Positions 1 through 6,023 of a DNA stretch of 6,300 nucleotides are shown here, one piece after another. The notes under the pieces are model-generated. The model made no database searches. It saw only the letters and a program-made list of their open reading frames with translations, and was not told the DNA's origin. Source of the stretch: a bacterium (GTDB lineage Bacteria > Krumholzibacteriota > Krumholzibacteriia > LZORAL124-64-63); contig JABIBH010000025.1 in assembly GCA_018652925.1 (NCBI GenBank), positions 1 to 6,300 of the forward strand, given 5' to 3'. The number at the start of each line of letters is the position of its first letter. Positions within the stretch are counted from its first letter, which is position 1. Both the position numbers and the translations under genes were made by a program.

Positions 1-1583
1 CTGAAGATGATGCAGAAGAAGCTGAAGAGGGTGACTGGGTAGTTTTTGACAGACTTGAACATCCTGAAGAATACAGCCAGCTCTGGATAGTAACGGTTTC
101 AACCGATGGCACTTTTGATGAAGAAGCCCGCCAACTGACCGAACAGCCACTTCACCCATATCATGTTGCATGGTCACCAAATGGAAAGACTCTTGCACTG
201 ACTTACAATCCACTTTTCTCAAGTCTGATTTGTGAAGAACAACGTGTTGCACTAGTAGATATTGCTTCTGGCGATATGACTGATATTTCGAACCTTGAAA
301 AACACAGCTCTCATGCATCGTTCTCTCCAGATGGAGAAACCCTGGCATACTTTACAGATAGGGATACAGACTACAGAGCTTATCTGAACCTCAAGGATAT
401 TGTTGTCCGGGATTTGGAAAGTGGCGAAGAAACAGTAGTTACTTCAGGTCAAACCTGCTGGGGTGGAAGTGGATCAACTCCTGATCACGCACCTTACTGG
501 AGCAAAGATGGTAAGGGACTTTATACAATCGGTTCAGTTGGAACTACAAAAGATATTTATAGAGTGGATGCTCGTGGCAAGGGATTCAAAAAAGTTGTAG
601 CTCTTGATGGAAATATCTCACAGATGGATTTGCAGAACGATGTGCTGGTTTACAAAGAGAGTGAACTTCACAGACCTGGTTCAATCCAGGCTCGTAAACT
701 TAAACGCAATGCTAAAACTTTTGTGATGGCTGATATCGATGTTTCTGAATATGGAATGTTGGCTCCTGAAAAGATTACTTTAAAAGGTAAAGGTGAAATC
801 TCGGTTGAAGGTTTCTTGTTCCTGCCACCTGGAGCTGACAAGTTTGGCAATCACCCAACAATTATTGAAATGCATGGCGGACCGTACTCACGGTATGGTA
901 ATTATTGGACAACCCGCTATCCATGGCATGTCCTTTCACACAACGGTTATGCAGTATTTATTGCCAACCCTCGTGGTGGAACTGCTTATGGCGAAGAATT
1001 CCTGCGCGGTGTTTATCGTAACTTTGGAACCGATGACTTTGATGACCTGATGGAAGCAACCGATGACCTGTGTGAGCAAGGAATCGCAGACAAGGACAGA
1101 CTTGGCTTTACCGGTTACAGCTATGGTGGCCTATCAACAAACAATGTGATTTCCAGAACAGACAAATTCAAAGCGGCAGTCTCAATCGCCGGTATTTTTA
1201 ACTATGTAAGTGCGATGGGACAGAACAACTCACAGTTGTTCATCGATTCCTATAAGCAACCATGGGCTGGTGATCTTGAATTGATGTGGCAGCATTCTCC
1301 AGCAAGCAGAGCTGCTGCAATAGTGACTCCGACATTGGTGATGCATGGCACAGAAGATGAACCTGTTGATTGCAGACAGAGTATCGAGTTATTCAGTTAT
1401 ATGCAGATGAACGGCACTGACAGCAGGCTCGTTCTATATCCTGGCGAAGGTCACGGAATCAACAAGCCGAGCCACATGGTCGACTATGAAACTCGCGAGC
1501 TGAATTGGTTCAACTACTATATCCTTGGCGATGAAACAGCAGACGGTGGTAACACAGCTGTCCCAGTTGAGGTTACTGAATGA
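1..1583 (+). CDS. S9-family serine peptidase (prolyl oligopeptidase / acylaminoacyl-peptidase type), 5' end missing
   Basis: The frame is open from the left edge (first whole codon at 3) to TGA at 1581-1583, giving 526 visible residues. S9 enzymes are usually 600-700 residues, so roughly the first 100 or more are outside the window. The visible N-terminal half has propeller-like repeats typical of this family: a stretch with WVVFDRLEHPEE, then WSPNGKTLAL and FSPDGETLAYFTD (PD40-type strands). The C-terminal half is an alpha/beta hydrolase: HGGP at 873-884 (oxyanion region), nucleophile Ser in GYSYGG at 1119-1121, Asp in HGTEDEPV at 1356-1358, and His in GEGHG at 1452-1454. Order and spacing are those of an active S9 peptidase, which cleaves short peptides or removes N-terminal dipeptides or acylated residues. 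No signal peptide can be judged because the N-terminus is missing, so location is unknown. An internal ATG at 276 is not the start: coding similarity continues upstream of it. The stop overlaps the next gene's ATG (ATGA). Subfamily and exact substrate are not resolved. Confidence 0.93.
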   Translation, partial: EDDAEEAEEGDWVVFDRLEHPEEYSQLWIVTVSTDGTFDEEARQLTEQPLHPYHVAWSPNGKTLALTYNPLFSSLICEEQRVALVDIASGDMTDISNLEKHSSHASFSPDGETLAYFTDRDTDYRAYLNLKDIVVRDLESGEETVVTSGQTCWGGSGSTPDHAPYWSKDGKGLYTIGSVGTTKDIYRVDARGKGFKKVVALDGNISQMDLQNDVLVYKESELHRPGSIQARKLKRNAKTFVMADIDVSEYGMLAPEKITLKGKGEISVEGFLFLPPGADKFGNHPTIIEMHGGPYSRYGNYWTTRYPWHVLSHNGYAVFIANPRGGTAYGEEFLRGVYRNFGTDDFDDLMEATDDLCEQGIADKDRLGFTGYSYGGLSTNNVISRTDKFKAAVSIAGIFNYVSAMGQNNSQLFIDSYKQPWAGDLELMWQHSPASRAAAIVTPTLVMHGTEDEPVDCRQSIELFSYMQMNGTDSRLVLYPGEGHGINKPSHMVDYETRELNWFNYYILGDETADGGNTAVPVEVTE

Positions 1584-2341
1584 TCCTGATTCTGATGTTA
1601 CTTCTGGCACTGCCACTGACTGCTTCAGAAGCGGTGCCAGACTCAAGTCCTGAAGTTCGAGATCCATTATTTGAAATCATATTTGATTTTGCCGATGGTG
1701 ATTCTATAGGCATGTGGACTGGTGAAGAGCTAAGAGAGAGAATTGTAGTAACTGGCAGGGAAAGCAAGATGCCAATACAGTTCCTCGAGTATATAGAGCG
1801 ACTGAAGTTGCATCCGTCAGATGCACCAGTTCGTGAAGGCTACAAGTCATACAGGCAATGGCGAATTGTGATCACTGGAAAACTGAATATGCCTTTGCCA
1901 TACTCAATACTTGGTTATCACCCTGGAACCATGCACATGAGCAAAGAGCTTGTGTTGACTGAATGGCACCTGGGAAGCCCAAATTTGTATATTCCCAATG
2001 AAGAGGGAACATACAAGATCAGATGCGAAGATTTGACAGTTTTCAGAATTGATGAAGGTTTTGTTGCTCTCGATGTGGATAGTTGGGTGGACAGGCTTTT
2101 AGGCAAGCTGCTGGACGATACCTGGAGCACCGGTTTTATGCTTGGCAGAGCCGAAGGCCAGCGAGTTGTTATTGCCCAGGGATACAGTAGAAGCATGAGA
2201 CCGATATTTGGAGAATTTAATCCCAAAACTGATAAAGTTTTAACTCATGGCCGATCTCTGGCCAGAGGCTTAAGCACCTATGTCAGAAAATGGTCCAACC
2301 CTGATGAAGTTGAGAATGTAGTGTGGGGTGTGAAATTTTAG
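1580..2341 (+). CDS. Exported protein of unknown function, coupled to the S9 peptidase
   Basis: This is a 253-residue protein that I do not recognise. The first 15 or so residues (MILILMLLLALPLTAS) look like a signal peptide with probable cleavage near TAS or SEA, so the product is probably periplasmic or secreted. The n-region is unusual in having no Lys or Arg. There is no lipobox Cys; the only Cys lies in KIRCEDL. The mature part is rich in charged residues and Trp and has no second membrane span. Conspicuous segments are GYHPGTMHMSKEL, WHLGSPNLYIPNEEG and, near the end, YSRSMRPIFGEF. The start is well fixed: the in-frame codon just before ATG 1580 is TGA, and GAGG at 1569-1572 lies 7 nt upstream as a Shine-Dalgarno. 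The ATGA overlap with the peptidase stop suggests translational coupling and a shared transcript. Its 3' end runs 4 nt into the convergent sugar transferase. It is a real gene by start, signal peptide and coding length; function is unknown. Confidence 0.8.
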   Translation: MILILMLLLALPLTASEAVPDSSPEVRDPLFEIIFDFADGDSIGMWTGEELRERIVVTGRESKMPIQFLEYIERLKLHPSDAPVREGYKSYRQWRIVITGKLNMPLPYSILGYHPGTMHMSKELVLTEWHLGSPNLYIPNEEGTYKIRCEDLTVFRIDEGFVALDVDSWVDRLLGKLLDDTWSTGFMLGRAEGQRVVIAQGYSRSMRPIFGEFNPKTDKVLTHGRSLARGLSTYVRKWSNPDEVENVVWGVKF

Positions 2342-3090
2342 TTTGCTCCACTACCAGTAAGGACAACTGAAACAGTTCTCATAAGAATCGATAAATCTGT
2401 GCGCAAACTGATTCTGCCAATGTATTTTCGATCCAGATATACTTTTTTACGAACTGATTCCAAATCTGTGTCATAACCATTCTCAATTTGAGCAAGTCCA
2501 GTGATGCCTGGGCGAACCAGAAGTCTGTCATTATACATGTGAACGTCTTGTTGAAGTTTCCTGATAAAACAAAGTCTTTCCGGTCTCGGTCCAACTACAC
2601 TCATATCACCATTCAGAACATTCCAGAACTGAGGCAGCTCATCAATCCTGCTTTTGCGAAGGAAACGACCCAATCTGGTTATTCTCATGTCATTTGGAGT
2701 TGCCCACTGTGGGCCATTTTTTTCAGCATCGATATGCATCGTGCGAAGTTTCCAGACCAGGAAGGGACGGCCAGGGATGATAACTTTTCGACGGTTACTT
2801 CCTGGAGCACCTGAGCGCCCTTGGCGTCGATTTTGCCCAATTCTGGTTTGTGTGTAGAAAATCGGCCCTTTGGAATCGAGTTTTATGAGAATTGCAATAA
2901 TTGGTAAAAATAGAGCGAACCCAAGTAAAACCAGGATGGAAATCGACAAATCGAGTACTCTTTGTGATGTTTGAGTATAATCGGTGTTATAATTATGTAT
3001 AGAATCGTTTTGATACTGTTTTACAAGCAGATTATTATAATCTGCTGAAACAGCTTCTTTTTGCATATGCGTTATTAAATCCTTTAACAT
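2338..3090 (-). CDS. Small sugar transferase (polyprenyl-phosphate glycosyl-1-phosphate transferase, monotopic type)
   Basis: The product is 250 residues from ATG at 3090-3088. Enzymes of the bacterial sugar transferase family move a sugar-1-phosphate from a nucleotide sugar to undecaprenyl phosphate at the cytoplasmic membrane, the first step of capsule, exopolysaccharide or O-antigen synthesis. Visible in order: SQRVLDL leading into one hydrophobic segment (about residues 45-70, probably the re-entrant membrane helix); GPIFYTQTRIGQ; FLVWKLRTM; LRKSRIDELPQFWNVLNGDMS with the catalytic Asp-Glu pair (codons 2643-2641 and 2640-2638); VVGPRPE; RPGITGLAQ; and a typical C-terminus ending VVLTGSGAN. 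It lacks the N-terminal four-helix half of WbaP/ET-type enzymes, so it is the minimal PglC-like form. An Arg-rich insert (NRRQGRSGAPGSNRRK) sits between RIGQ and the GRPFLVWK strand. The frame stays open to a GTG at 3192, but those 34 extra residues show no family similarity, whereas ATG 3090 has AGGGG 7 nt upstream. No other glycan gene is in the window. The sugar substrate cannot be read. Confidence 0.92.
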   Translation of the reverse strand: MLKDLITHMQKEAVSADYNNLLVKQYQNDSIHNYNTDYTQTSQRVLDLSISILVLLGFALFLPIIAILIKLDSKGPIFYTQTRIGQNRRQGRSGAPGSNRRKVIIPGRPFLVWKLRTMHIDAEKNGPQWATPNDMRITRLGRFLRKSRIDELPQFWNVLNGDMSVVGPRPERLCFIRKLQQDVHMYNDRLLVRPGITGLAQIENGYDTDLESVRKKVYLDRKYIGRISLRTDLSILMRTVSVVLTGSGAN

Positions 3091-3192
3091 CCCGGCACCC
3101 CTGGTTTGTGTTTTCCAACTTGCTTGTACGGGGGTTGTTTGACCTATCACTTTAATCTTACATAGTTTAATATTAAAAGTTATATTTGCCAC
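3091..3192. promoter_or_regulatory. Divergent intergenic promoter region with AT-rich palindrome
   Basis: About 100 bp separate the start of the minus-strand sugar transferase from the plus-strand HAD phosphatase, the only sizeable non-coding stretch here, so both promoters should lie in it or in the transferase 5' end. Toward the HAD gene, TTGACC at 3139-3144 is a good -35 candidate; the best -10 at 18 bp is the poor TAGTTT at 3163-3168. TTTAATATTAAA at 3166-3177 is a perfect 12-bp palindrome ending 15 bp before the HAD ATG, and ACTTTAAT (3149-3156) is nearly inverted against ATTAAAAGT (3172-3180). These could be an operator, or just AT-rich promoter DNA. There is no Shine-Dalgarno before the HAD ATG, so that mRNA may be leaderless or weakly initiated. 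No clear minus-strand promoter was found. Confidence 0.45.
3098..3102 (-). promoter_or_regulatory. Ribosome binding site that decides the sugar transferase start
   Basis: On the minus strand AGGGG lies 7 nt before ATG 3090-3088. The longer possible start, GTG at 3192-3190, would directly abut the HAD gene's ATG with no leader between the two genes, and a later ATG at 3066 has its purine run (AAAGGA) about 13 nt away, which is too far. This favours 3090. Confidence 0.55.
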
Positions 3193-4086
3193 ATGAAAAA
3201 ACTATTAATTGCAGTTGATGTCGATGGCACACTCATCGACACTGAATTTGAGGATGTTATCAGGCCTCCAGTTGCGGGTGCTATTAAGCGAGTCCGCGAT
3301 GCTGGTCATGTTTTAGCGCTCTGCACTGGGCGCAATAGCAGAAGTGCGGCACATGTCGTAAAGTCTGCAAATGGGTCTTTAGAAGGCGTCCCGATGATTT
3401 TATTGAATGGTGCAGTTGTCCATGGGGGCGAATTATCCGGGACAATCAGGCATGCTGGCCTTGATAAACAAACACAGAAAGTTGTAGTTGAACTTTTTCA
3501 CAAGCACAAAGTTAAGCCGATGCTTTTTGGCGGCGACGATCAGGGCGGTTGGCTGATTCATGAAAAAATGGGAGCCAACACCGTCCTGCAGCGCTATCTT
3601 GACCGTCGGCGCGACATGATTGGTCAGATGAACGAAGTTGAAAATTTGATTGCGGAACTTCCTGAGGCTGTTCTGGGTATCGGATCAATTGATACTCGGG
3701 AAAAAGTTGAGCCGTTGGAACTTGAATTAGGTAATGTGCTTGGCGATAAAGTGCATCTGGTTAAAACTCAGGCAATGATGGATAAAAAAACGTATCTATG
3801 GTTGGAAGTTTATCCACCGGATTGTGGCAAGGGAAGCGGCTTGAGATTATTGGCCGATTCTCTAGGATTTGAAAAAGAGCAGATTGTTGCAATTGGAGAT
3901 AATTTTAACGACCTTGATATGTTTGAAGCTGCCGGTCATACTGTGGCAATGGGCAATGCTCCCCATTCTGTTCAGGAAGTGGCAGGCAGAGTTGCGCCAA
4001 CCGTTCAGGAAAATGGAGCAGCAACCATTTTGGATGAAATTACAAACGGCCAGTACCCGATTTGGAGTGACAATGACACCGAGTGA
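3193..4086 (+). CDS. Cof-type HAD-superfamily phosphatase (HAD-IIB)
   Basis: This is a complete 297-residue cytoplasmic hydrolase with all four HAD motifs. Motif I is DVDGTLID with nucleophile Asp9 and general acid Asp11. Motif II is CTGRNSRS with Thr45. The motif III Lys213 is in CGKGSGLRLL. Motif IV is IGDNFNDLDMFE with Asp236 and Asp240 as Mg2+ ligands. The GDNxND form of motif IV, the cap inserted between motifs II and III and the length fit the Cof/YidA/SPP-like group, which dephosphorylates sugar phosphates, phosphoglycolate-like metabolites or cofactor precursors. The real substrate is not readable from sequence. The start is the ATG just after the divergent intergenic region; no ribosome binding site is visible before it. 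Its end overlaps the decarboxylase start by 14 nt, so it appears to be the first gene of a four-gene operon. It is not clear whether its substrate is linked to the decarboxylase. The neighbouring sugar transferase is on the opposite strand, so a role in glycan precursor metabolism is only a guess. Confidence 0.92.
   Translation: MKKLLIAVDVDGTLIDTEFEDVIRPPVAGAIKRVRDAGHVLALCTGRNSRSAAHVVKSANGSLEGVPMILLNGAVVHGGELSGTIRHAGLDKQTQKVVVELFHKHKVKPMLFGGDDQGGWLIHEKMGANTVLQRYLDRRRDMIGQMNEVENLIAELPEAVLGIGSIDTREKVEPLELELGNVLGDKVHLVKTQAMMDKKTYLWLEVYPPDCGKGSGLRLLADSLGFEKEQIVAIGDNFNDLDMFEAAGHTVAMGNAPHSVQEVAGRVAPTVQENGAATILDEITNGQYPIWSDNDTE
4064..4067 (+). promoter_or_regulatory. Ribosome binding site fixing the decarboxylase start inside the HAD gene
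   Basis: GGAG sits 5 nt before ATG 4073, inside the last codons of the HAD phosphatase gene. It supports 4073 over the upstream in-frame ATG at 3869, whose 68 extra codons lie wholly within the HAD coding sequence. Confidence 0.65.
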
Positions 4087-5563
4087 TTGGGATAGCAGAC
4101 CAGAAGATGAGGCTTTTCGCGAGATCGGTTATGCCTTTGTCGATCTGATGGCAGAATACATGAAAGGTCTTGAGGGACGTAGAGTCTACGGCCCTGTTTC
4201 ACCTGCCGGCCTGGATAGCCTGTTCAACGAGGATCTCCCGGAAGACAGTCAGGGTTGGGATCAGCTGATTGATGAATGCAGATCAAAGATTTTTCCAAAT
4301 AGTATGGCAATAGGTAGTCGTCGATATTTTGGCATGATGAATCCTGCACCATTGCCAATTGCAATTTTTGCCGATGCCTTATGCAGCGCAATGAATCAGA
4401 ATGCAGCTTCGTGGCGACATGCACCAGCTGCAACAGCAGTTGAGAAAAGAGTTGTCCGCTGGTTCTGTGATCTGTTTGGTTTGGGGGATGAGTCTTTTGG
4501 AACGCTTGTCCCTGGTGGCTCGTTTGCAAACATCACCGGATTGAAACTGGCGCTGAACAAGTCGCTGGACAGGGACATCGGAACCTGGGATGAAAGTAAT
4601 AGTCCACACTTTGCCGAGATGGCAAAACTACGAATTTACGTTTCAGATCAGGCTCACTACAGTTTCAGAAAAGCTGTTGATATACTTGGGTTGTGTCATG
4701 GCCAGTTGAATAAACTTCCAGTTGATCATCTATATAGAATCGATGTTGAAAAGCTGGAAAATGCAATCAAAGAAGATATTGCAAATGGTTTGAAGCCTTG
4801 TTGCATTGTAGGAATTGCTGGAACAACAAACACTGGCAGTATCGATAAACTGGATCTGCTTGCTGACCTGTCGGAGAAATATAACTGTTGGTATCATGTT
4901 GACGCAGCATATGGTGGGGCAGTGATGTTGAGCGATAAATATCGACATATGCTTGACGGAATTCAACGCGCTGACTCAATTACCGTTGATCCTCACAAAT
5001 GGTTCTACACACCATTTGAAGCTGGCGGAATCCTGGTTAAAGATGGCGATTTTCTGCGTAAAGGCTTTTTGGTCAGGCCTGAATACTATATGGAAAAATC
5101 GGAAGCTGATGAGCGATCATTTCACCATGGGGACAAGGTTAATTTTTTCCAGTATGGTATCAGCGGTAGCCGCAGGTTCAATGCTCTGAAACTGTGGATG
5201 ACTATGAAAATGGTTGGCAGAAACAAGTATGCTGAATGGATTGAAAAAGACATTGAATTGGCCAGGGTTCTGGCTGGTTTGTTGCAGCAAACCGATGAGT
5301 TTGAACTGACTGGACCAAATACTTTGGGAATTTGTACTTTCCGATGGGTCCCGGACAGCAGTTTGAGTGATGAAGATATTGACCAGCTTAATCGTGACCT
5401 GCAAACTGTTGTTGAACGCGAGGGCGATGCCTGGTTCAGCCATACAACTTTGCAGGGGCAAGTTACCTTGCGGGTAAATGTTGAGAACAGGCATATGGAA
5501 CGGTCGGATATTTTACGATTGCTCAATGTGTTGAAAAAAACGGCTCGAAAATTAAAAGGATGA
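4073..5563 (+). CDS. Group II PLP-dependent amino acid decarboxylase (aromatic-L-amino-acid decarboxylase-like)
   Basis: This is a complete 496-residue fold-type I PLP enzyme; animal DOPA decarboxylase and bacterial relatives are about 470-490. It would remove the alpha-carboxyl of an amino acid to give an amine and CO2 in the cytoplasm. Visible in order: FGMMNPAPLP (about 86-95) at the substrate channel; NAASWRHAPAATAVEK (about 110-125); the phosphate-binding stretch PGGSFANITG (147-156); His195 in SDQAHYS, which stacks on PLP; GTTNTGSID; Asp277 in HVDAAYGG, which pairs with the pyridine N; and the Schiff-base Lys309 in DPHKW. The Asp-Lys spacing of 32 equals that of DOPA decarboxylase (Asp271/Lys303). 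By my alignment Tyr338 in RPEYY matches catalytic Tyr332, which favours decarboxylation over aldehyde-forming activity. SRRFNALKLW (367-376) and LRVNVENRH near the C-terminus complete the family pattern. The substrate (Trp, Tyr, DOPA, Phe or other) cannot be assigned. ATG 4073 overlaps the HAD stop by 14 nt, and the stop is 4 nt before the next ATG. Confidence 0.93.
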   Translation: MTPSDWDSRPEDEAFREIGYAFVDLMAEYMKGLEGRRVYGPVSPAGLDSLFNEDLPEDSQGWDQLIDECRSKIFPNSMAIGSRRYFGMMNPAPLPIAIFADALCSAMNQNAASWRHAPAATAVEKRVVRWFCDLFGLGDESFGTLVPGGSFANITGLKLALNKSLDRDIGTWDESNSPHFAEMAKLRIYVSDQAHYSFRKAVDILGLCHGQLNKLPVDHLYRIDVEKLENAIKEDIANGLKPCCIVGIAGTTNTGSIDKLDLLADLSEKYNCWYHVDAAYGGAVMLSDKYRHMLDGIQRADSITVDPHKWFYTPFEAGGILVKDGDFLRKGFLVRPEYYMEKSEADERSFHHGDKVNFFQYGISGSRRFNALKLWMTMKMVGRNKYAEWIEKDIELARVLAGLLQQTDEFELTGPNTLGICTFRWVPDSSLSDEDIDQLNRDLQTVVEREGDAWFSHTTLQGQVTLRVNVENRHMERSDILRLLNVLKKTARKLKG

Positions 5564-5567
5564 ATCG

Positions 5568-6023
5568 ATGAAGAAGTTTGCTCTTGTTTTGTTAATGTTA
5601 TGTCTTGCCGCAAACGCATACGCGTTTAAAGAATCGTCAACAGTTGTAACTGTATCTGCAGTTGAAGACACAGTTTTTGCATCGGTTGGTAGCAAGGTTT
5701 CTCTGGAAATCAAATTTATCTGCGATGAGCACTGGCATCTGTATGCACCAGGTGATCCAGTTTATTATGGCATCAATGTTGCCGGTGTAGATTCGCTGCC
5801 ACTTGCAGTTGCAAAAATTCACTATCCGGAACCACACGATGGCATGTTCCTTGGCGAAAAAGTAAAACTTTATGAAGGCGAAAACGTGATAACATTGACT
5901 GGCGTGTTGATGTCGATGCCAACTGAACCGCTAACTGTAGAACTTGAGCTTCAGGCCTGCGATGATAAATCATGTCTTCCCCCTTCGTTTGTACCCGTCA
6001 ACTTCACAGTGGTAAAAAAATAA
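5568..6023 (+). CDS. Exported stand-alone DsbD N-terminal (alpha) domain-like protein
   Basis: This is a 151-residue exported protein. The signal peptide has MKK, a hydrophobic core and ANAYA with likely cleavage after residue 19; Cys12 lies in the core and is not in a lipobox. The mature part resembles the immunoglobulin-like N-terminal domain of the thiol:disulfide reductase DsbD. It has HWHLYAPGDP (compare the family's W-H-Y-xPG-x-P pattern), IHYPEP, a GEKVKLYEGEN stretch, and near the C-terminus the paired cysteines Cys131 and Cys136 in QACDDKSCLPP. That pair matches the family's redox pair (QGC...CYPP in E. coli), with four residues between instead of five. An extra Cys52 lies before DEHWH. 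In full DsbD this domain passes electrons from the membrane domain to periplasmic partners such as DsbC. Here the membrane and thioredoxin domains are absent and the protein ends with the domain. A strong Shine-Dalgarno (AAAAGGA at 5554-5560) lies 7 nt upstream and overlaps the end of the decarboxylase. Its stop overlaps the next ATG. Homology is by motif recognition only. Confidence 0.78.
   Translation: MKKFALVLLMLCLAANAYAFKESSTVVTVSAVEDTVFASVGSKVSLEIKFICDEHWHLYAPGDPVYYGINVAGVDSLPLAVAKIHYPEPHDGMFLGEKVKLYEGENVITLTGVLMSMPTEPLTVELELQACDDKSCLPPSFVPVNFTVVKK

Noticed and set aside
276..278. ATG 276 as the start of the peptidase
   Set aside because: The frame is open to the left edge, and the upstream residues carry propeller-type strands such as WSPNGKTLAL, so the gene begins outside the window.
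2488..2857. Plus-strand open frames across the sugar transferase
   Set aside because: They are antisense to the conserved DELPQ and GRPFLVWK regions, and their translations look like random composition.
3181..3188. TATATTTG, matching the Bacteroidota -7 promoter consensus TAnnTTTG
   Set aside because: No TTTG-type -33 element lies at the right distance (the nearest is about 40 bp upstream), and other genes here have clear Shine-Dalgarno sequences, unlike typical Bacteroidota. Probably chance in AT-rich DNA.
3091..3192. GTG start at 3192 adding 34 residues to the sugar transferase
   Set aside because: The extra residues are unlike the family, there would be no space for a leader or promoter between the divergent genes, and ATG 3090 has a well-spaced AGGGG.
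3869..4072. N-terminal extension of the decarboxylase by 68 codons from ATG 3869
   Set aside because: It lies entirely inside the HAD phosphatase in another frame, where conserved motif IV is encoded, and the extension has no decarboxylase similarity. ATG 4073 has its own Shine-Dalgarno and gives the family's usual length.
5117..5619. Long open frames on the minus strand opposite the decarboxylase
   Set aside because: They lie wholly opposite a gene with complete family motifs, have no recognisable domain and no ribosome binding context; they are shadows of the real gene.
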